From CAZNOG01 sp964574635 (GTDB taxonomy: Bacteria; Bacteroidota; Bacteroidia; Flavobacteriales_D; Cryomorphaceae), in NCBI GenBank assembly GCA_964574635.1, contig CAZNOG010000007.1, positions 1 through 64,000 on the forward strand: a DNA stretch of 64,000 bases, given 5' to 3'. Each line of letters starts with the position of its first letter. The stretch's first letter is position 1. Shown here piece by piece: positions 34,343-44,976 of this stretch. The position numbers and the translations under genes are program-made. The notes under the pieces were generated by a model. It made no database searches. It was given only the letters and a program-made list of their open reading frames with translations, and was not told where the DNA came from.

Positions 34343-35239
34343 TTATTTTTTGAGTTTTTCTTCTGCCTGCTTTTGAAGGTCGGCAAAGTAAAGGCTTTTT
34401 TCCGGATATTTCAAAGCGAGATTTTCGTAAGCCTTTGCGGCTTTGGCGAAATGCCCTTGCTGCTCGTAGATTTTGGCGAGGGTCTCGGTGATGAAGGTCT
34501 CGTCTTCGACCAAACTCATTTTGCCCAATTGCGTGGACGAAAAGAAGGGTTTCTTGGCCGGCGTGATGCGGGGATCTTCGTCGATGAACTTCGAAATGAG
34601 GTCTTTCTGCCGCGCCGGTGCGTCCGGCCGGCCTCCCTCCAACGCCATCAGCCAGTCACCGAGACTTTTGGGAGCTTCGGTGTCGCCGGGTTCCTCGGCG
34701 GGCGGTTCCAGCGGTTCGGGCACGTTCAGCTCGTCGAGAGACCTTTCGGCTTCCAATTCGCCCAGGTGCACCACCGCTTCGCGGAGGATTTGTTGGTCGA
34801 GGGGGTCTTTGTGGGTGGGTCTCGGAGGTCCGGATACCGCGGAGGTGGGAGGCGTTTCTTCTTTCGGAAGATCGGCGGTTTCATGGTGCTCCGTCTCTTC
34901 CGAAACCGGCCGGGGTGCTTCCTGAGTTTCCGGAGAATCCACCTCGGGTTTTTGTTCCGGGGTTTCCGCCGGCTCGGTTTTGGGCAACGGCCGCAGGTCG
35001 GGTGCCTCCGACCGCGAAAGGTGCTCGTAGAGTTTGGAACGGTCTTGAATGGTGATGGCGGCCCGGGCTAGATCTTCGGAGAAGGAAATGCGCCCGTCGG
35101 CTTTGGAAGCCATGGCCCGTAGTGCCTGCAATCCGGCGGAGTACGGGTACTTTTCGCACAGCTCGGACAAGGCTTCGTAACCGGAGCCGTCGGGCGGCGT
35201 GTTGTCCCGCATCATCCGTATGATGTCCGAACCTCGCAT
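34343..35239 (-). CDS. TPR-like protein with acidic/Pro-rich linker
   Basis: A 298-residue protein of unknown function. The N-terminus (about 1-80) is helical (EALSELCEKYPYSAGLQALR). The centre is a disordered Pro/Glu-rich stretch, and residues about 230-298 form a TPR-like hairpin (KIYEQQGHFAKAAKAYENLALKYPEKS). No signal peptide or membrane helix is visible, so it is probably cytoplasmic. The start is ATG 35239, sharing one base with the stop of the LptE-like gene (TAATG), so translation is coupled. From context it may help the neighbouring envelope-export genes, but that is only positional. Confidence 0.7.
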   Translation of the reverse strand: MRGSDIIRMMRDNTPPDGSGYEALSELCEKYPYSAGLQALRAMASKADGRISFSEDLARAAITIQDRSKLYEHLSRSEAPDLRPLPKTEPAETPEQKPEVDSPETQEAPRPVSEETEHHETADLPKEETPPTSAVSGPPRPTHKDPLDQQILREAVVHLGELEAERSLDELNVPEPLEPPAEEPGDTEAPKSLGDWLMALEGGRPDAPARQKDLISKFIDEDPRITPAKKPFFSSTQLGKMSLVEDETFITETLAKIYEQQGHFAKAAKAYENLALKYPEKSLYFADLQKQAEEKLKK

Positions 35240-35739
35240 TACCAGGCGCCAATAGAGGCGTTGAAGATGTCTTGGGTCAATTGATCGCGGATGTCTTCCA
35301 CCAACTGGTCTTCCACGGCCGACAAGTTTTGGGAGGAGTCGTAATCCGCGAACGCACTGAAATTGCGCTCGAAATTCTTGTCCGGCTCCAAGGTGTTGAC
35401 GTACTTGATCCGCACCGTAATGGTCAATCGGTTTCGCGTGGTGAATTCGTCGCCGGATACGGCGGCGTTGCCCACTTCGTACCGCACGATGTCCCCTTCG
35501 AATTGCAGGTCGCCCCGCCTGTCGGTGAGGTTGAGCCGCGTTTGTGAGAGCATGAGGTCTTTGAGCCCTTCGGTGAGGTTTTGTTCGAGGTTTGGTGCGC
35601 CTTGGGCGCTGCGGATCGTAAATGTTTTTACCGAAAAGGTTTCCGCCGCCGCGGGGATGTCGGCTCCCGAAAACGAGTACTTCACTTGGCAGCTCAAAAC
35701 GAATGGCGCCAAGAACAGGAGTACCCACCACGCATTCAT
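35239..35739 (-). CDS. LptE-like outer-membrane lipoprotein
   Basis: A 166-residue lipoprotein with signal MNAWWVLLFLAPFVLSC (Cys17). After it comes a YSFSGADIP segment and the strand/helix pattern of the Bacteroidota LptE family (VKTFTIRSAQGAPNL, VEDQLVEDIRDQLTQDIFN). LptE plugs LptD to insert lipopolysaccharide into the outer leaflet. A GTG at 35805 would overlap the upstream gene (GTGA), but it would put 22 residues before the signal peptide, so ATG 35739 is preferred. Divergence in this family is high; position after the sigma-54 activator matches other Flavobacteriia from memory. Confidence 0.78.
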   Translation of the reverse strand: MNAWWVLLFLAPFVLSCQVKYSFSGADIPAAAETFSVKTFTIRSAQGAPNLEQNLTEGLKDLMLSQTRLNLTDRRGDLQFEGDIVRYEVGNAAVSGDEFTTRNRLTITVRIKYVNTLEPDKNFERNFSAFADYDSSQNLSAVEDQLVEDIRDQLTQDIFNASIGAW

Positions 35740-35801
35740 TTTCTGGCCTTTGCCGATGGTGGATTGCGCCGGTTTGCGGCCAAGGGTGAACTCGTCGCGC
35801 T

Positions 35802-37063
35802 TCACTTTTTCAGGTTGTATTCTTTGATTTTTCGGTAGAGCGTTCTTTCCGATATGCCCAATTCCTTCGCCGCGGCGTTGCGTCGGTTGTTGTGCTTGGC
35901 CAAGGCTTTGCGAATCAATTCCCGCTCGGTGTCTTCCAGTGAAAGCGATTCTTCCACCTCTTCGTGTTCGTGGATGGGCATCTCATCGCCGGTGGAAATG
36001 TCGTACGCCTCTCCGTGGCCGGCAGCGAAGTCTTCCCTCGGTCCGGGTGAGGCCGGGGGTTCGGTGCCGTCGTACAGCCTTTTGATCGCGGCGTGGTGTA
36101 CCAAGTCGCCGCTTTGGTGGTTGTTCTGTATCAATTCCAAGACGATCGACTTCAGGTCGGTGATGTCTTGACGCATTTCGAACAAGAACTTGTAGAGTAT
36201 TTCCCTTTCGGTGAAATCTCCCGCCGCGTGTTCTTGCTTCACCAGAGCCGGCAGTCGCGATTCCGACATGTCGGGGAGGTAGCGCTTGAGGATTTCCGGC
36301 GTGATCGACCTCTCTTCTTCGATGACCGAAATTTGTTCGGTGATGTTTTTCAGTTGCCGGATGTTTCCCGGCCAGGGGTAATTCTCCAGCAGCGCCGTGG
36401 CTTCATCCGTCAACCGCACGGCGGGCATGTTGTACTTGTCGGCGAAATCGAGCGCAAAACGGCGGAACAACAACGGAATGTCTTCCTTTCTTTCCCGCAA
36501 GGGCGGCAAGTGAATGGGAACGGAATTGAGGCGGTAGAACAGGTCTTCCCGGAATTTTCCGTCGCGGATGGCCAAGTCCATGTTGACGTTGGTCGCAGCG
36601 ATGATGCGTACGTTCGTTTTGATGACTTTCGAACTGCCCACTTTGATGAATTCGCCCGTTTCGAGTACGCGGAGAAGCCGAACTTGGGTTTGCAAGGGGA
36701 GTTCCGCGACTTCGTCGAGGAAGATGGTCCCCCCGTTGGCGACCTCGAAATAGCCCTTTCGGGAGTCGTGCGCTCCGGTGAAGGCGCCCTTTTCGTGGCC
36801 GAACAACTCGCTGTCGATGGTTCCTTCGGGAATGGCTCCGCAGTTGACGGCGATGTAGGGCCCGTGTTTGCGGGCCGACAACTGGTGGATGATCTGAGGC
36901 ATCACCTCCTTTCCGGTGCCGCTTTCACCCGTGATCAAGACGGAAATATCCGTGGGCGCGACTTGAATGGCAATGTCTATCGCCCTGTTCAGCCGGGGAG
37001 AATGGCCGATGATGCCGAAGCGCTGTTTTGCTTGTTGGATGTCCATGCGTGAGCGACCCTGAT

Positions 37064-37067
<4 letters not shown>
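35802..37067 (-). CDS. Sigma-54-dependent transcriptional activator (no receiver domain)
   Basis: A 421-residue bEBP-type AAA+ activator of sigma-54 RNA polymerase. Walker A is GESGTGKE, the sigma-54-contact loop GAFTGA is intact, Walker B is GGTIFLDEVAELP, and R-fingers lie in the ELPLQTQVRLLRVLE region. A long linker (about 250-370) leads to a Fis-type helix-turn-helix (NNRRNAAAKELGISERTLYRKIKEY). There is no N-terminal receiver or sensor domain, so its activity must be set otherwise. The start ATG 37067 overlaps the miaB stop by ATGA. Targets are not evident; no -24/-12 promoter was recognised in this window. Confidence 0.92.
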
Positions 37068-38494
<1,427 letters not shown>

Positions 38495-38524
38495 GAATTC
38501 CTCTTCGTTTTTTTAGCCGATCGG

Positions 38525-38532
38525 CAAAGATA
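38525..38532 (-). promoter_or_regulatory. -7 box of the miaB operon
   Basis: TATCTTTG on the minus strand matches TAnnTTTG exactly; +1 would be near 38518, 24 bases before the miaB ATG. No strong -33 is present. Confidence 0.5.
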
Positions 38533-38738
38533 CAAAAACACCCAAGCGCATGACAGATTGACAGGATGAATTTCACCGATTGCACGTCCAAGCTCCCCGG
38601 CAATTTGAATTTGTGCTATAATATAAGGTGTACATCGGACGCCGGAATGCACCTCGGTTTGCGGGGCGGTGGTCCGCAATAAAAATTCATTGCTTTACTT
38701 TGTGGCAAATTTTCCGCCACGTCACCCAATTCAATTTT

Positions 38739-41141
38739 ATGTCCAAGAACCTAGTCATCGTAGAGTCTCCCGCCAAAGCCAAAACCATCGAAGGTTTTCT
38801 CGGCAAGGATTACATCGTTAAATCCAGCTACGGTCACGTGCGGGATCTCAAGAAAAAGGGACTTTCGGTCGACGTCGAAAACGATTTTGAGCCGGAGTAC
38901 GAAATCTCACCCGACAAGAAAAAGGTGATCGACGAACTCAAGGCGCACGTGAAAAAAGCCGAAGCCGTATGGCTGGCGACGGATGAAGACCGGGAAGGGG
39001 AAGCCATTTCCTGGCATTTGGGCGAGGTTTTGGGTCTGGATGAGAAAGACACCAAGCGCATCGTGTTTCACGAGATCACCAAATCGGCCATCGACAAAGC
39101 CATCGCCAACCCTCGGGAGTTGGACATCAACTTGGTCAACGCCCAACAAGCCCGGCGCGTGCTGGACCGCTTGGTGGGATTCGAACTGTCGCCGGTACTG
39201 TGGAGGAAGGTGAAGCCCTCCCTCAGCGCGGGGCGCGTGCAGAGCGTCACCGTGCGTCTCATCGTCGAGAGGGAGCGCGAAATCCAGAACTTCAAAGCTT
39301 CCTCGTATTTCCGAGTGACGGCCGTTTTCAGCGTGGACGGGAAGTCGTTTAAAGCCGAACTCTCCAAGCGATTCGACACCAAAGACGAAGCGGCGCAATT
39401 CGTAAAAGCGTGTGAGAACGCCTCTTTTTCCGTGGGCGACATGGAGGTGAAACCGGCTTCCAAATCGCCGGCTCCGCCTTTCACCACTTCCACCATGCAG
39501 CAGGAGGCGAGCCGAAAGTTGGGCTTCGGAGTGGCCCGTACGATGATGGTCGCTCAAAAGCTTTACGAGAGCGGGAAAATCACCTACATGCGAACCGACA
39601 GCGTGAACCTTGCCGACTCCGCCGTCGCCGACGCGAAAAAGACCATCACCAAACTCTACGGCGCGGAATACTCCAAGAGCCGACGCTTCGCCACCAAATC
39701 CAAAGGAGCCCAAGAAGCCCACGAAGCCATCCGTCCGGTCGACATGTCGGTGGAAAACGTGGGAGGAGACGCGGCTTCGCAACGCTTGTACGACCTGATC
39801 CGCAAAAGGACCCTGGCCTCGCAAATGGCGGATGCCAAATTGGAAAGAACCCGTGTGAACGTCAAAGCCGAGGGTGCGCACGACGCGTTGCAATGGGGGC
39901 ACTTCGTCGCCAGAGGCGAAGTCATCAAGTTCGACGGATTCCTCAAAGTGTACCTCGAAGGAACCGACGACGAGCAGGAGAAAGCCGAAGAGGGCATGCT
40001 CCCCGCGATGAATGAGGGCGACGCGCTCTCCCGGGAGAGCATCACCGCCACCAAGCGCTTCGCGAACCATCCACCGCGATACACCGAAGCGAGTTTGGTC
40101 AAAAAACTCGAAGAGCTCGGCATCGGTCGCCCGTCGACCTACGCACCGACGATCTCGACCATCCAAAAAAGGGAGTACGTGGTCAAGGAAGACCGGGAAG
40201 GTACGCCCAGGGAATACGACGTGATCACTCTCGATGAGCGCGGAATTTCCGAAGAGGTGAAAACCGAAATCACCGGCGCCGAAAAATCCAAGCTCTTCCC
40301 CACCGACATCGGAATCGTGGTGAACGATTTCCTCGTCGAACACTTCGAGCGCATCATGAGCTACGATTTCACCGCGTCGGTGGAGAAGAAATTCGACGAC
40401 ATCGCCGACGGACAAGTGGAGTGGAACGCCATGATCCGCGACTTTTACAAGGGCTTCCACAAGGAGGTGGAGAAGACCATCGAACACGGCGACCGCGCGA
40501 CCGGGGAACGCAAACTCGGCACGGATCCCGCGAGCGGCAAACCCGTGTACGCGCGCATCGGGCGTTTCGGCCCCATGGTGCAAATCGGAGACGCCGAAGA
40601 CGACGAAAAGCCGCGCTTTGCCGGACTGAGAAAGGACCAGAGCATTACCGACATCACTTTCGAGGAAGCCATGGACCTCTTCAAATTGCCGCGCACCGTC
40701 GGCGAATACGAAGGCGAGGAGGTGGTGGCCGCAGTGGGTCGGTTCGGACCCTACCTCAGACACAAGGGTGCGTTTTACAGTTTGGACAAAAAGGGCGGGG
40801 ACGACCCGCTGAGCGTCGACATCGATCGTTCCGTGGAGATCATCGAAGCCAAGAGAAAAGCCGACAGGGAGCGCATCATCAAAACCTTTGACGAAGACCC
40901 CGACATGCAACTGCTCAAGGGTCGTTGGGGACCTTACCTCAAAGTGGGCAAGAACAATTACAAACTTCCCAAAGGGGTGGAAGCCGAATCGCTGACCTAC
41001 GAAGACTGCAAAAAGATCGTCGAGGAGGCGCCGGCGAAGAAGGGTGGAGCCCGCACTTCAAAGGCGGCCAAAGCGAGTACGCCCCGGAAGAAGGTCGCCG
41101 CCAAAACCACGAAGTCCAAAAAGAAAGATTCCGGTAAATGA
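38739..41141 (+). CDS. topA: DNA topoisomerase I
   Basis: An 800-residue type IA topoisomerase that relaxes negative supercoils. The Toprim domain begins VIVESPAKAKTIEGFLG and has DEDREGEAISWHLGE. The active-site tyrosine lies in ITYMRTDSVNLAD. The C-terminal part carries repeated Topo-C modules (GRFGPMVQIG, GRFGPYLRHKG, GRWGPYLKVG) instead of Cys4 zinc fingers, then a Lys/Ala-rich basic tail. An upstream in-frame extension to 38628 is not conserved in type, so ATG 38739 is chosen. The stop overlaps the arginase-like gene by ATGA. Confidence 0.97.
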   Translation: MSKNLVIVESPAKAKTIEGFLGKDYIVKSSYGHVRDLKKKGLSVDVENDFEPEYEISPDKKKVIDELKAHVKKAEAVWLATDEDREGEAISWHLGEVLGLDEKDTKRIVFHEITKSAIDKAIANPRELDINLVNAQQARRVLDRLVGFELSPVLWRKVKPSLSAGRVQSVTVRLIVEREREIQNFKASSYFRVTAVFSVDGKSFKAELSKRFDTKDEAAQFVKACENASFSVGDMEVKPASKSPAPPFTTSTMQQEASRKLGFGVARTMMVAQKLYESGKITYMRTDSVNLADSAVADAKKTITKLYGAEYSKSRRFATKSKGAQEAHEAIRPVDMSVENVGGDAASQRLYDLIRKRTLASQMADAKLERTRVNVKAEGAHDALQWGHFVARGEVIKFDGFLKVYLEGTDDEQEKAEEGMLPAMNEGDALSRESITATKRFANHPPRYTEASLVKKLEELGIGRPSTYAPTISTIQKREYVVKEDREGTPREYDVITLDERGISEEVKTEITGAEKSKLFPTDIGIVVNDFLVEHFERIMSYDFTASVEKKFDDIADGQVEWNAMIRDFYKGFHKEVEKTIEHGDRATGERKLGTDPASGKPVYARIGRFGPMVQIGDAEDDEKPRFAGLRKDQSITDITFEEAMDLFKLPRTVGEYEGEEVVAAVGRFGPYLRHKGAFYSLDKKGGDDPLSVDIDRSVEIIEAKRKADRERIIKTFDEDPDMQLLKGRWGPYLKVGKNNYKLPKGVEAESLTYEDCKKIVEEAPAKKGGARTSKAAKASTPRKKVAAKTTKSKKKDSGK

Positions 41142-42307
41142 GTTGGACGGACGACTTCCGGTTCATGTTGGAGCCGGTGGGAGAGGGCGTGGTTACCGAG
41201 GATGAATCTCCTTCCCGCCTCTCGAACATCGTCGCGGTTCACGGCGAGAACCACTTTCCCGACCTCGAATCGGTGAAGCTGGTCATCCTCGGGGTGCGGG
41301 AATCGCGTCGGTCGAACATGCCCGGCGCCAAAGACGCCCCCGACGAAATCAGAAAGCGGCTCTACGCCATGCACTACCACGGCGAGCCGACCCACATTGC
41401 CGATTTGGGCAATATCGCACCCGGCGACACCCCCGAGGACACCGACCACGCGGTGATGAGGATCATCGCCGCCATGTTGGAACGCAAAATCACGGTGCTC
41501 ATCCTCGGTGGAACGCAGGAGCTTACCCTGGCCAACTACCGCGCCTACGAATCCAAAGACACCTCGGTCAACATCACCCTCATCGATTCTCGACCCGACA
41601 TGGGCGAGTTTCGCGACCAACTCACCCCCGAGAATTACTTCGGCAAAATCGTCATCCACGATCCCGGGTATTTGTTCAACGCCAGCTTGCTCGGCTACCA
41701 GACGTTTTATACCGAACCCGACATGCTCGAGGTCTTCGACAAGCTGTTTTTCGACACACACCGTCTGGGGGAAGTCGTATCGGATATTTCACTATGCGAA
41801 CCGCTGATTCGAAACGCTGACCTCGTATCGGTGGATATGGGGGCGGTCCGGGATCAATCCGCGCCCGGCACCGGGGAGCCCAACGGGTTGAGCGGAGAGC
41901 AAATTTGCGCAATGGCGCGCTACGCCGGGTTGAGCGACAAGACCGGTTCCTTCGGCATATACAATTACGATCCGACCGCGGATGTGCGGGGCATTCACGC
42001 CACCCTCGTGGCACAAATGGCCTGGTATTTCATCGACGGCTTTTCGAGGCGCACGTACGAGTTCCCCTTGATAAACACCGATAAGTTTCTGGAATACAAC
42101 GTGCATTTGCCCGGTGAAAACAGCGAGTTGATCTTCTATAAGAGCAAGCGCACGGACAAGTGGTGGATGAAAGTACCGTACGCTCCCGGCGCAGACGGGG
42201 CGAGGAGGAGGCACCATTTGGTACCCTGCAGCCTCCGCGATTACGAACTGGCGGGAAAAGGGGAAGTGCCCGACATGTGGTGGAAAACGTATAGAAAACT
42301 CGGGTGA
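41138..42307 (+). CDS. Arginase-fold protein with lost metal ligands (pseudo-formimidoylglutamase)
   Basis: A 389-residue protein of the ureohydrolase (arginase/agmatinase/formimidoylglutamase) family by its order of motifs, but the binuclear Mn site is broken. GGxH is GGTQE (124-128; Gln127 for His), DxHxD is DSRPD (150-154; Arg152 for His), and SxDxDxxD is SVDMGAVRD (231-239; Gly235 for Asp). Hydrolysis is therefore unlikely. A C-terminal extension (KWWMKVPYA, MWWKTYRKLG) is also present. It is coupled to topA by ATGA and lies upstream of porP/sprF and gldKLMN. A structural or regulatory role linked to the T9SS is conjecture. Confidence 0.8.
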   Translation: MSWTDDFRFMLEPVGEGVVTEDESPSRLSNIVAVHGENHFPDLESVKLVILGVRESRRSNMPGAKDAPDEIRKRLYAMHYHGEPTHIADLGNIAPGDTPEDTDHAVMRIIAAMLERKITVLILGGTQELTLANYRAYESKDTSVNITLIDSRPDMGEFRDQLTPENYFGKIVIHDPGYLFNASLLGYQTFYTEPDMLEVFDKLFFDTHRLGEVVSDISLCEPLIRNADLVSVDMGAVRDQSAPGTGEPNGLSGEQICAMARYAGLSDKTGSFGIYNYDPTADVRGIHATLVAQMAWYFIDGFSRRTYEFPLINTDKFLEYNVHLPGENSELIFYKSKRTDKWWMKVPYAPGADGARRRHHLVPCSLRDYELAGKGEVPDMWWKTYRKLG

Positions 42308-42357
42308 ATTATTCACATTCCTGTGTTGGGATGTGGGTTTTCGTGGGTGTTGCCTTA

Positions 42358-42416
42358 TTGCCAAAAATTTTTGCCGGTATTGAATTTTAGTTATTTTAGC
42401 TGCGAGCTTTTGGCAA
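42358..42416 (+). promoter_or_regulatory. Promoter of porP/sprF-gldKLMN flanked by a 9-bp inverted repeat
   Basis: TTTG (42370-42373), 18 bases, then TATTTTAG (42392-42399) form a near-consensus Bacteroidota promoter with +1 near 42406. It is bracketed by TTGCCAAAA (42358-42366) and its exact reverse complement TTTTGGCAA (42408-42416), an arrangement that suggests operator half-sites. The gap 42308-42466 contains no gene. Confidence 0.5.
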
Positions 42417-42450
42417 AACGACCCTATGCGTAGGGTTGTTTTCCTTTTGT
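42417..42450 (+). terminator. Hairpin with T-rich tail in the porP leader (attenuator or terminator)
   Basis: AACGACCCTA (42417-42426) pairs with TAGGGTTGTT (42431-42440) through one G-T wobble, with loop TGCG, then TTCCTTTTGT. It lies 110 bases past the arginase-like gene and just after the predicted +1 of porP, so it could end the topA transcript or attenuate the porP one. Confidence 0.45.
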
Positions 42451-42466
42451 AAACCACTGTAGTTAC

Positions 42467-43429
42467 ATGAAAAAACTTTTCCTTATTCTCGCTGCCACCT
42501 CCCTCGGAGGATCGACGCTATTTGCTCAACAAGACCCACAATTCACGCAATTCATGTACGATCGTTTATCGGTGAACCCCGCATATGCGGGCTCGAGTGA
42601 ATCGTGGTGCGCTACGGTGATTGGACGACAACAATGGTCGGGATTCGCGGGCCAGCCCAATACAGGGCTGCTTAACATATCCGGTCCCATACCCTCCATT
42701 AAAAGCGGGATAGGAGCGACGGTCTACCTCGATGAGCTCGGTCCGCAATCCGTTACGGCCGTGCGCCTGGCGTACGCGTACCACCTGAAGTTGGGTGGAG
42801 CAGCACGCCTCGGGTTGGGTGTGAGCCTGGGCATGCTCAACAGCAGCCTGTCCAACGATTGGCGCGCATACGATTACATCGACGGGAACTTACAAGGGAT
42901 CGGCACCGGAGCTGGCGACCCTTCCATACCGCAGAACAGCCAAACCGCATCCACGTTCGACGCCTCTTTCGGTGTGTACTTGCATCACCCCGACTACTAC
43001 GCGGGCGTTTCCGCCGTTCACCTCAACGAAGGGGATTTGTCGGAAATGAACATTCAAGTCGCGCGCCATTTGTACGCCATGGCCGGGTATCATTTCGAGC
43101 TGAGCCCCATCTGGACACTCAGCCCCCACGTGCTTGCCAAGACCGACTTGAGCTCAACCCAGCTTGACGTGAATGCATCGATCATGTATAATAATACCGT
43201 GTGGGCGGGCGTTAGTTATCGTCTCGAAGACGCCGTAGCCCCAATGGCAGGTTATCAATATGCCTTCCCCAACGGGCAAAGTGTTTTGAGAATCGGATAC
43301 TCTTACGACTTGACCACCTCTGAGTTGAACAATTACAGCAGCGGTAGTCACGAGATTATGCTGAGTTTTTGCTATCGACCCGAAAAACCCTTACCTAAAC
43401 GCGTTTACAAGAACCCACGCTTCCTTTGA
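42467..43429 (+). CDS. PorP/SprF-family type IX secretion outer-membrane protein
   Basis: A 320-residue outer-membrane protein with a signal peptide (to LFAQ). It has the family opening QQDPQFTQFMYDRLSVNPAYAGS, then repeated barrel strands and SFCYRPEKPLPKRVYKNPRFL at the end. SprF (F. johnsoniae) and PorP (P. gingivalis) are needed for export of specific cargo or for core T9SS assembly. Placement directly upstream of gldK matches PorP of Porphyromonas (porP-K-L-M-N). The N-terminal phrase 'NPAYAGS' is diagnostic. Confidence 0.93.
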   Translation: MKKLFLILAATSLGGSTLFAQQDPQFTQFMYDRLSVNPAYAGSSESWCATVIGRQQWSGFAGQPNTGLLNISGPIPSIKSGIGATVYLDELGPQSVTAVRLAYAYHLKLGGAARLGLGVSLGMLNSSLSNDWRAYDYIDGNLQGIGTGAGDPSIPQNSQTASTFDASFGVYLHHPDYYAGVSAVHLNEGDLSEMNIQVARHLYAMAGYHFELSPIWTLSPHVLAKTDLSSTQLDVNASIMYNNTVWAGVSYRLEDAVAPMAGYQYAFPNGQSVLRIGYSYDLTTSELNNYSSGSHEIMLSFCYRPEKPLPKRVYKNPRFL

Positions 43430-43526
43430 TGTATCTTGGGGGTCTCCAATTTGAAACCATAAGACGGAGACAACGTACCAAGGTGGCTGTAAAATTGTTT
43501 TTATGAGGATTAATAACCTGCAAGGC

Positions 43527-44876
43527 ATGAAAAAGTTGTTCTTTTTCCTTGTTACCGCGGCGACCCTTTACGGGTGCGGCACCGGCAACAGAGGAGAGCT
43601 CGTCGGAGTGATGCCGCGTGAAGATTGGGTGCAGTACAATCCCTATGGGATGAACTATATCCACTTCGGTAGCTTCGTCATGGGCTCCGATGATCAGGAT
43701 GTCCCCTACGCGCACGTCAACAACCTGAAAAGGGTGACGGTAAGTGCATTTTACATGGACGATACCGAGATTTCAAACAATGAGTACCGTCAATTCGTGT
43801 ATTGGGTCAGAGACTCCATCGCGCACCGGTACCTCGGTGAAGCCGGTATCGGCGAGCACGTCATCGAAGAAGATGAATTCGGAGAGATCATCGACCCTCC
43901 CATTATCAACTGGGATGAGCGAATCCGCTGGGACGGCGAGGACGAGCGCGAGGAATTGGCCGACCTCTTCCTGCCCGAGCACGAAAGATTTTACCGCCGA
44001 AAGGAAATCGATACGCGAAAGCTGAAATTCGAATATTTCTGGGTGGACCTGAAAGCGGCCGCCTCCAAAGAAGGGCGCGACCTCGACCTGTCTTTTACCA
44101 ACGTAAAAGGTCAGAACAACGCCATCCGCGGTCACTCCGACCGAAGTCGCTTCATCGTGAGGGAAATCATCAACGTGTATCCCGACACCTTGGTTTGGGT
44201 GCATGACTTCACCTACGCCTACAACGAGCCGATGACGGAAAGCTACTTTTGGCACCCCGCCTACGACAACTATCCCGTAGTGGGAGTGACTTGGTCGCAG
44301 GCAAAAGCCTTCAACGTGTGGCGTACGCAATTGCTCAGCACTTGGAAACTCAGAAACGGCGAGACCATCGTACAGCGTTTCCGACTTCCCACCGAAGCGG
44401 AATGGGAGTACGCGGCTCGAGGCGGTCTCGACAAAAACCCCTATCCATGGGGTGGACCGTACATCAGAAACATTTACGGTTGTCCGTTGGCAAACTTCAA
44501 ACCGCAACGGGGTGACTACGTAGACGACGACGGCGCAATGACCGTAGACGTCCGTTCTTTCGAACCCAACGGATACGGTCTGTACTGCATGGCCGGTAAC
44601 GTCGCCGAGTGGACCAGCACGGCCTACGACGAATCGGTGTACGAGTTTGCGCACGACCTGAACCCCGAGTACCAGTACGACGCCCTGGCCGATGACCCGC
44701 CCGCACTCAAGCGGAAAGTCATCCGCGGCGGATCGTGGAAGGATGTGATGTACTACCTCCAAAACGGTACGAGGACGTACGAATACCAAGACACCGCCAA
44801 GAGCTACGTCGGTTTCCGCTCTGTAATGAGCTACCTCGGTCGAGGTAAAACCGGCAGCCCGGAAGATTGGAATTAA
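43527..44876 (+). CDS. gldK: T9SS ring lipoprotein GldK (PorK)
   Basis: A 449-residue lipoprotein with a signal peptide ending at Cys17 (LYGC). It belongs to the formylglycine-generating-enzyme-like (SUMF1) fold: FGSFVMGSDDQD, YMDDTEISNNEYRQFV, RLPTEAEWEYAARGG and AGNVAEWTS. GldK and GldN form the periplasmic ring at the outer membrane of the T9SS; the fold is not catalytic there. An in-frame ATG at 43503 would precede the signal peptide by eight residues, so 43527 is chosen. First of gldKLMN. Confidence 0.95.
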   Translation: MKKLFFFLVTAATLYGCGTGNRGELVGVMPREDWVQYNPYGMNYIHFGSFVMGSDDQDVPYAHVNNLKRVTVSAFYMDDTEISNNEYRQFVYWVRDSIAHRYLGEAGIGEHVIEEDEFGEIIDPPIINWDERIRWDGEDEREELADLFLPEHERFYRRKEIDTRKLKFEYFWVDLKAAASKEGRDLDLSFTNVKGQNNAIRGHSDRSRFIVREIINVYPDTLVWVHDFTYAYNEPMTESYFWHPAYDNYPVVGVTWSQAKAFNVWRTQLLSTWKLRNGETIVQRFRLPTEAEWEYAARGGLDKNPYPWGGPYIRNIYGCPLANFKPQRGDYVDDDGAMTVDVRSFEPNGYGLYCMAGNVAEWTSTAYDESVYEFAHDLNPEYQYDALADDPPALKRKVIRGGSWKDVMYYLQNGTRTYEYQDTAKSYVGFRSVMSYLGRGKTGSPEDWN

Positions 44877-44976
44877 TCCAATGGGGCGGTCATTTCGAAT
44901 GAAACCTGCAACAATCTTTTTTTATATCAAACAGCCACATGGCAAACACTAGTAACAACCTGTAAAAGCGAGGAAT

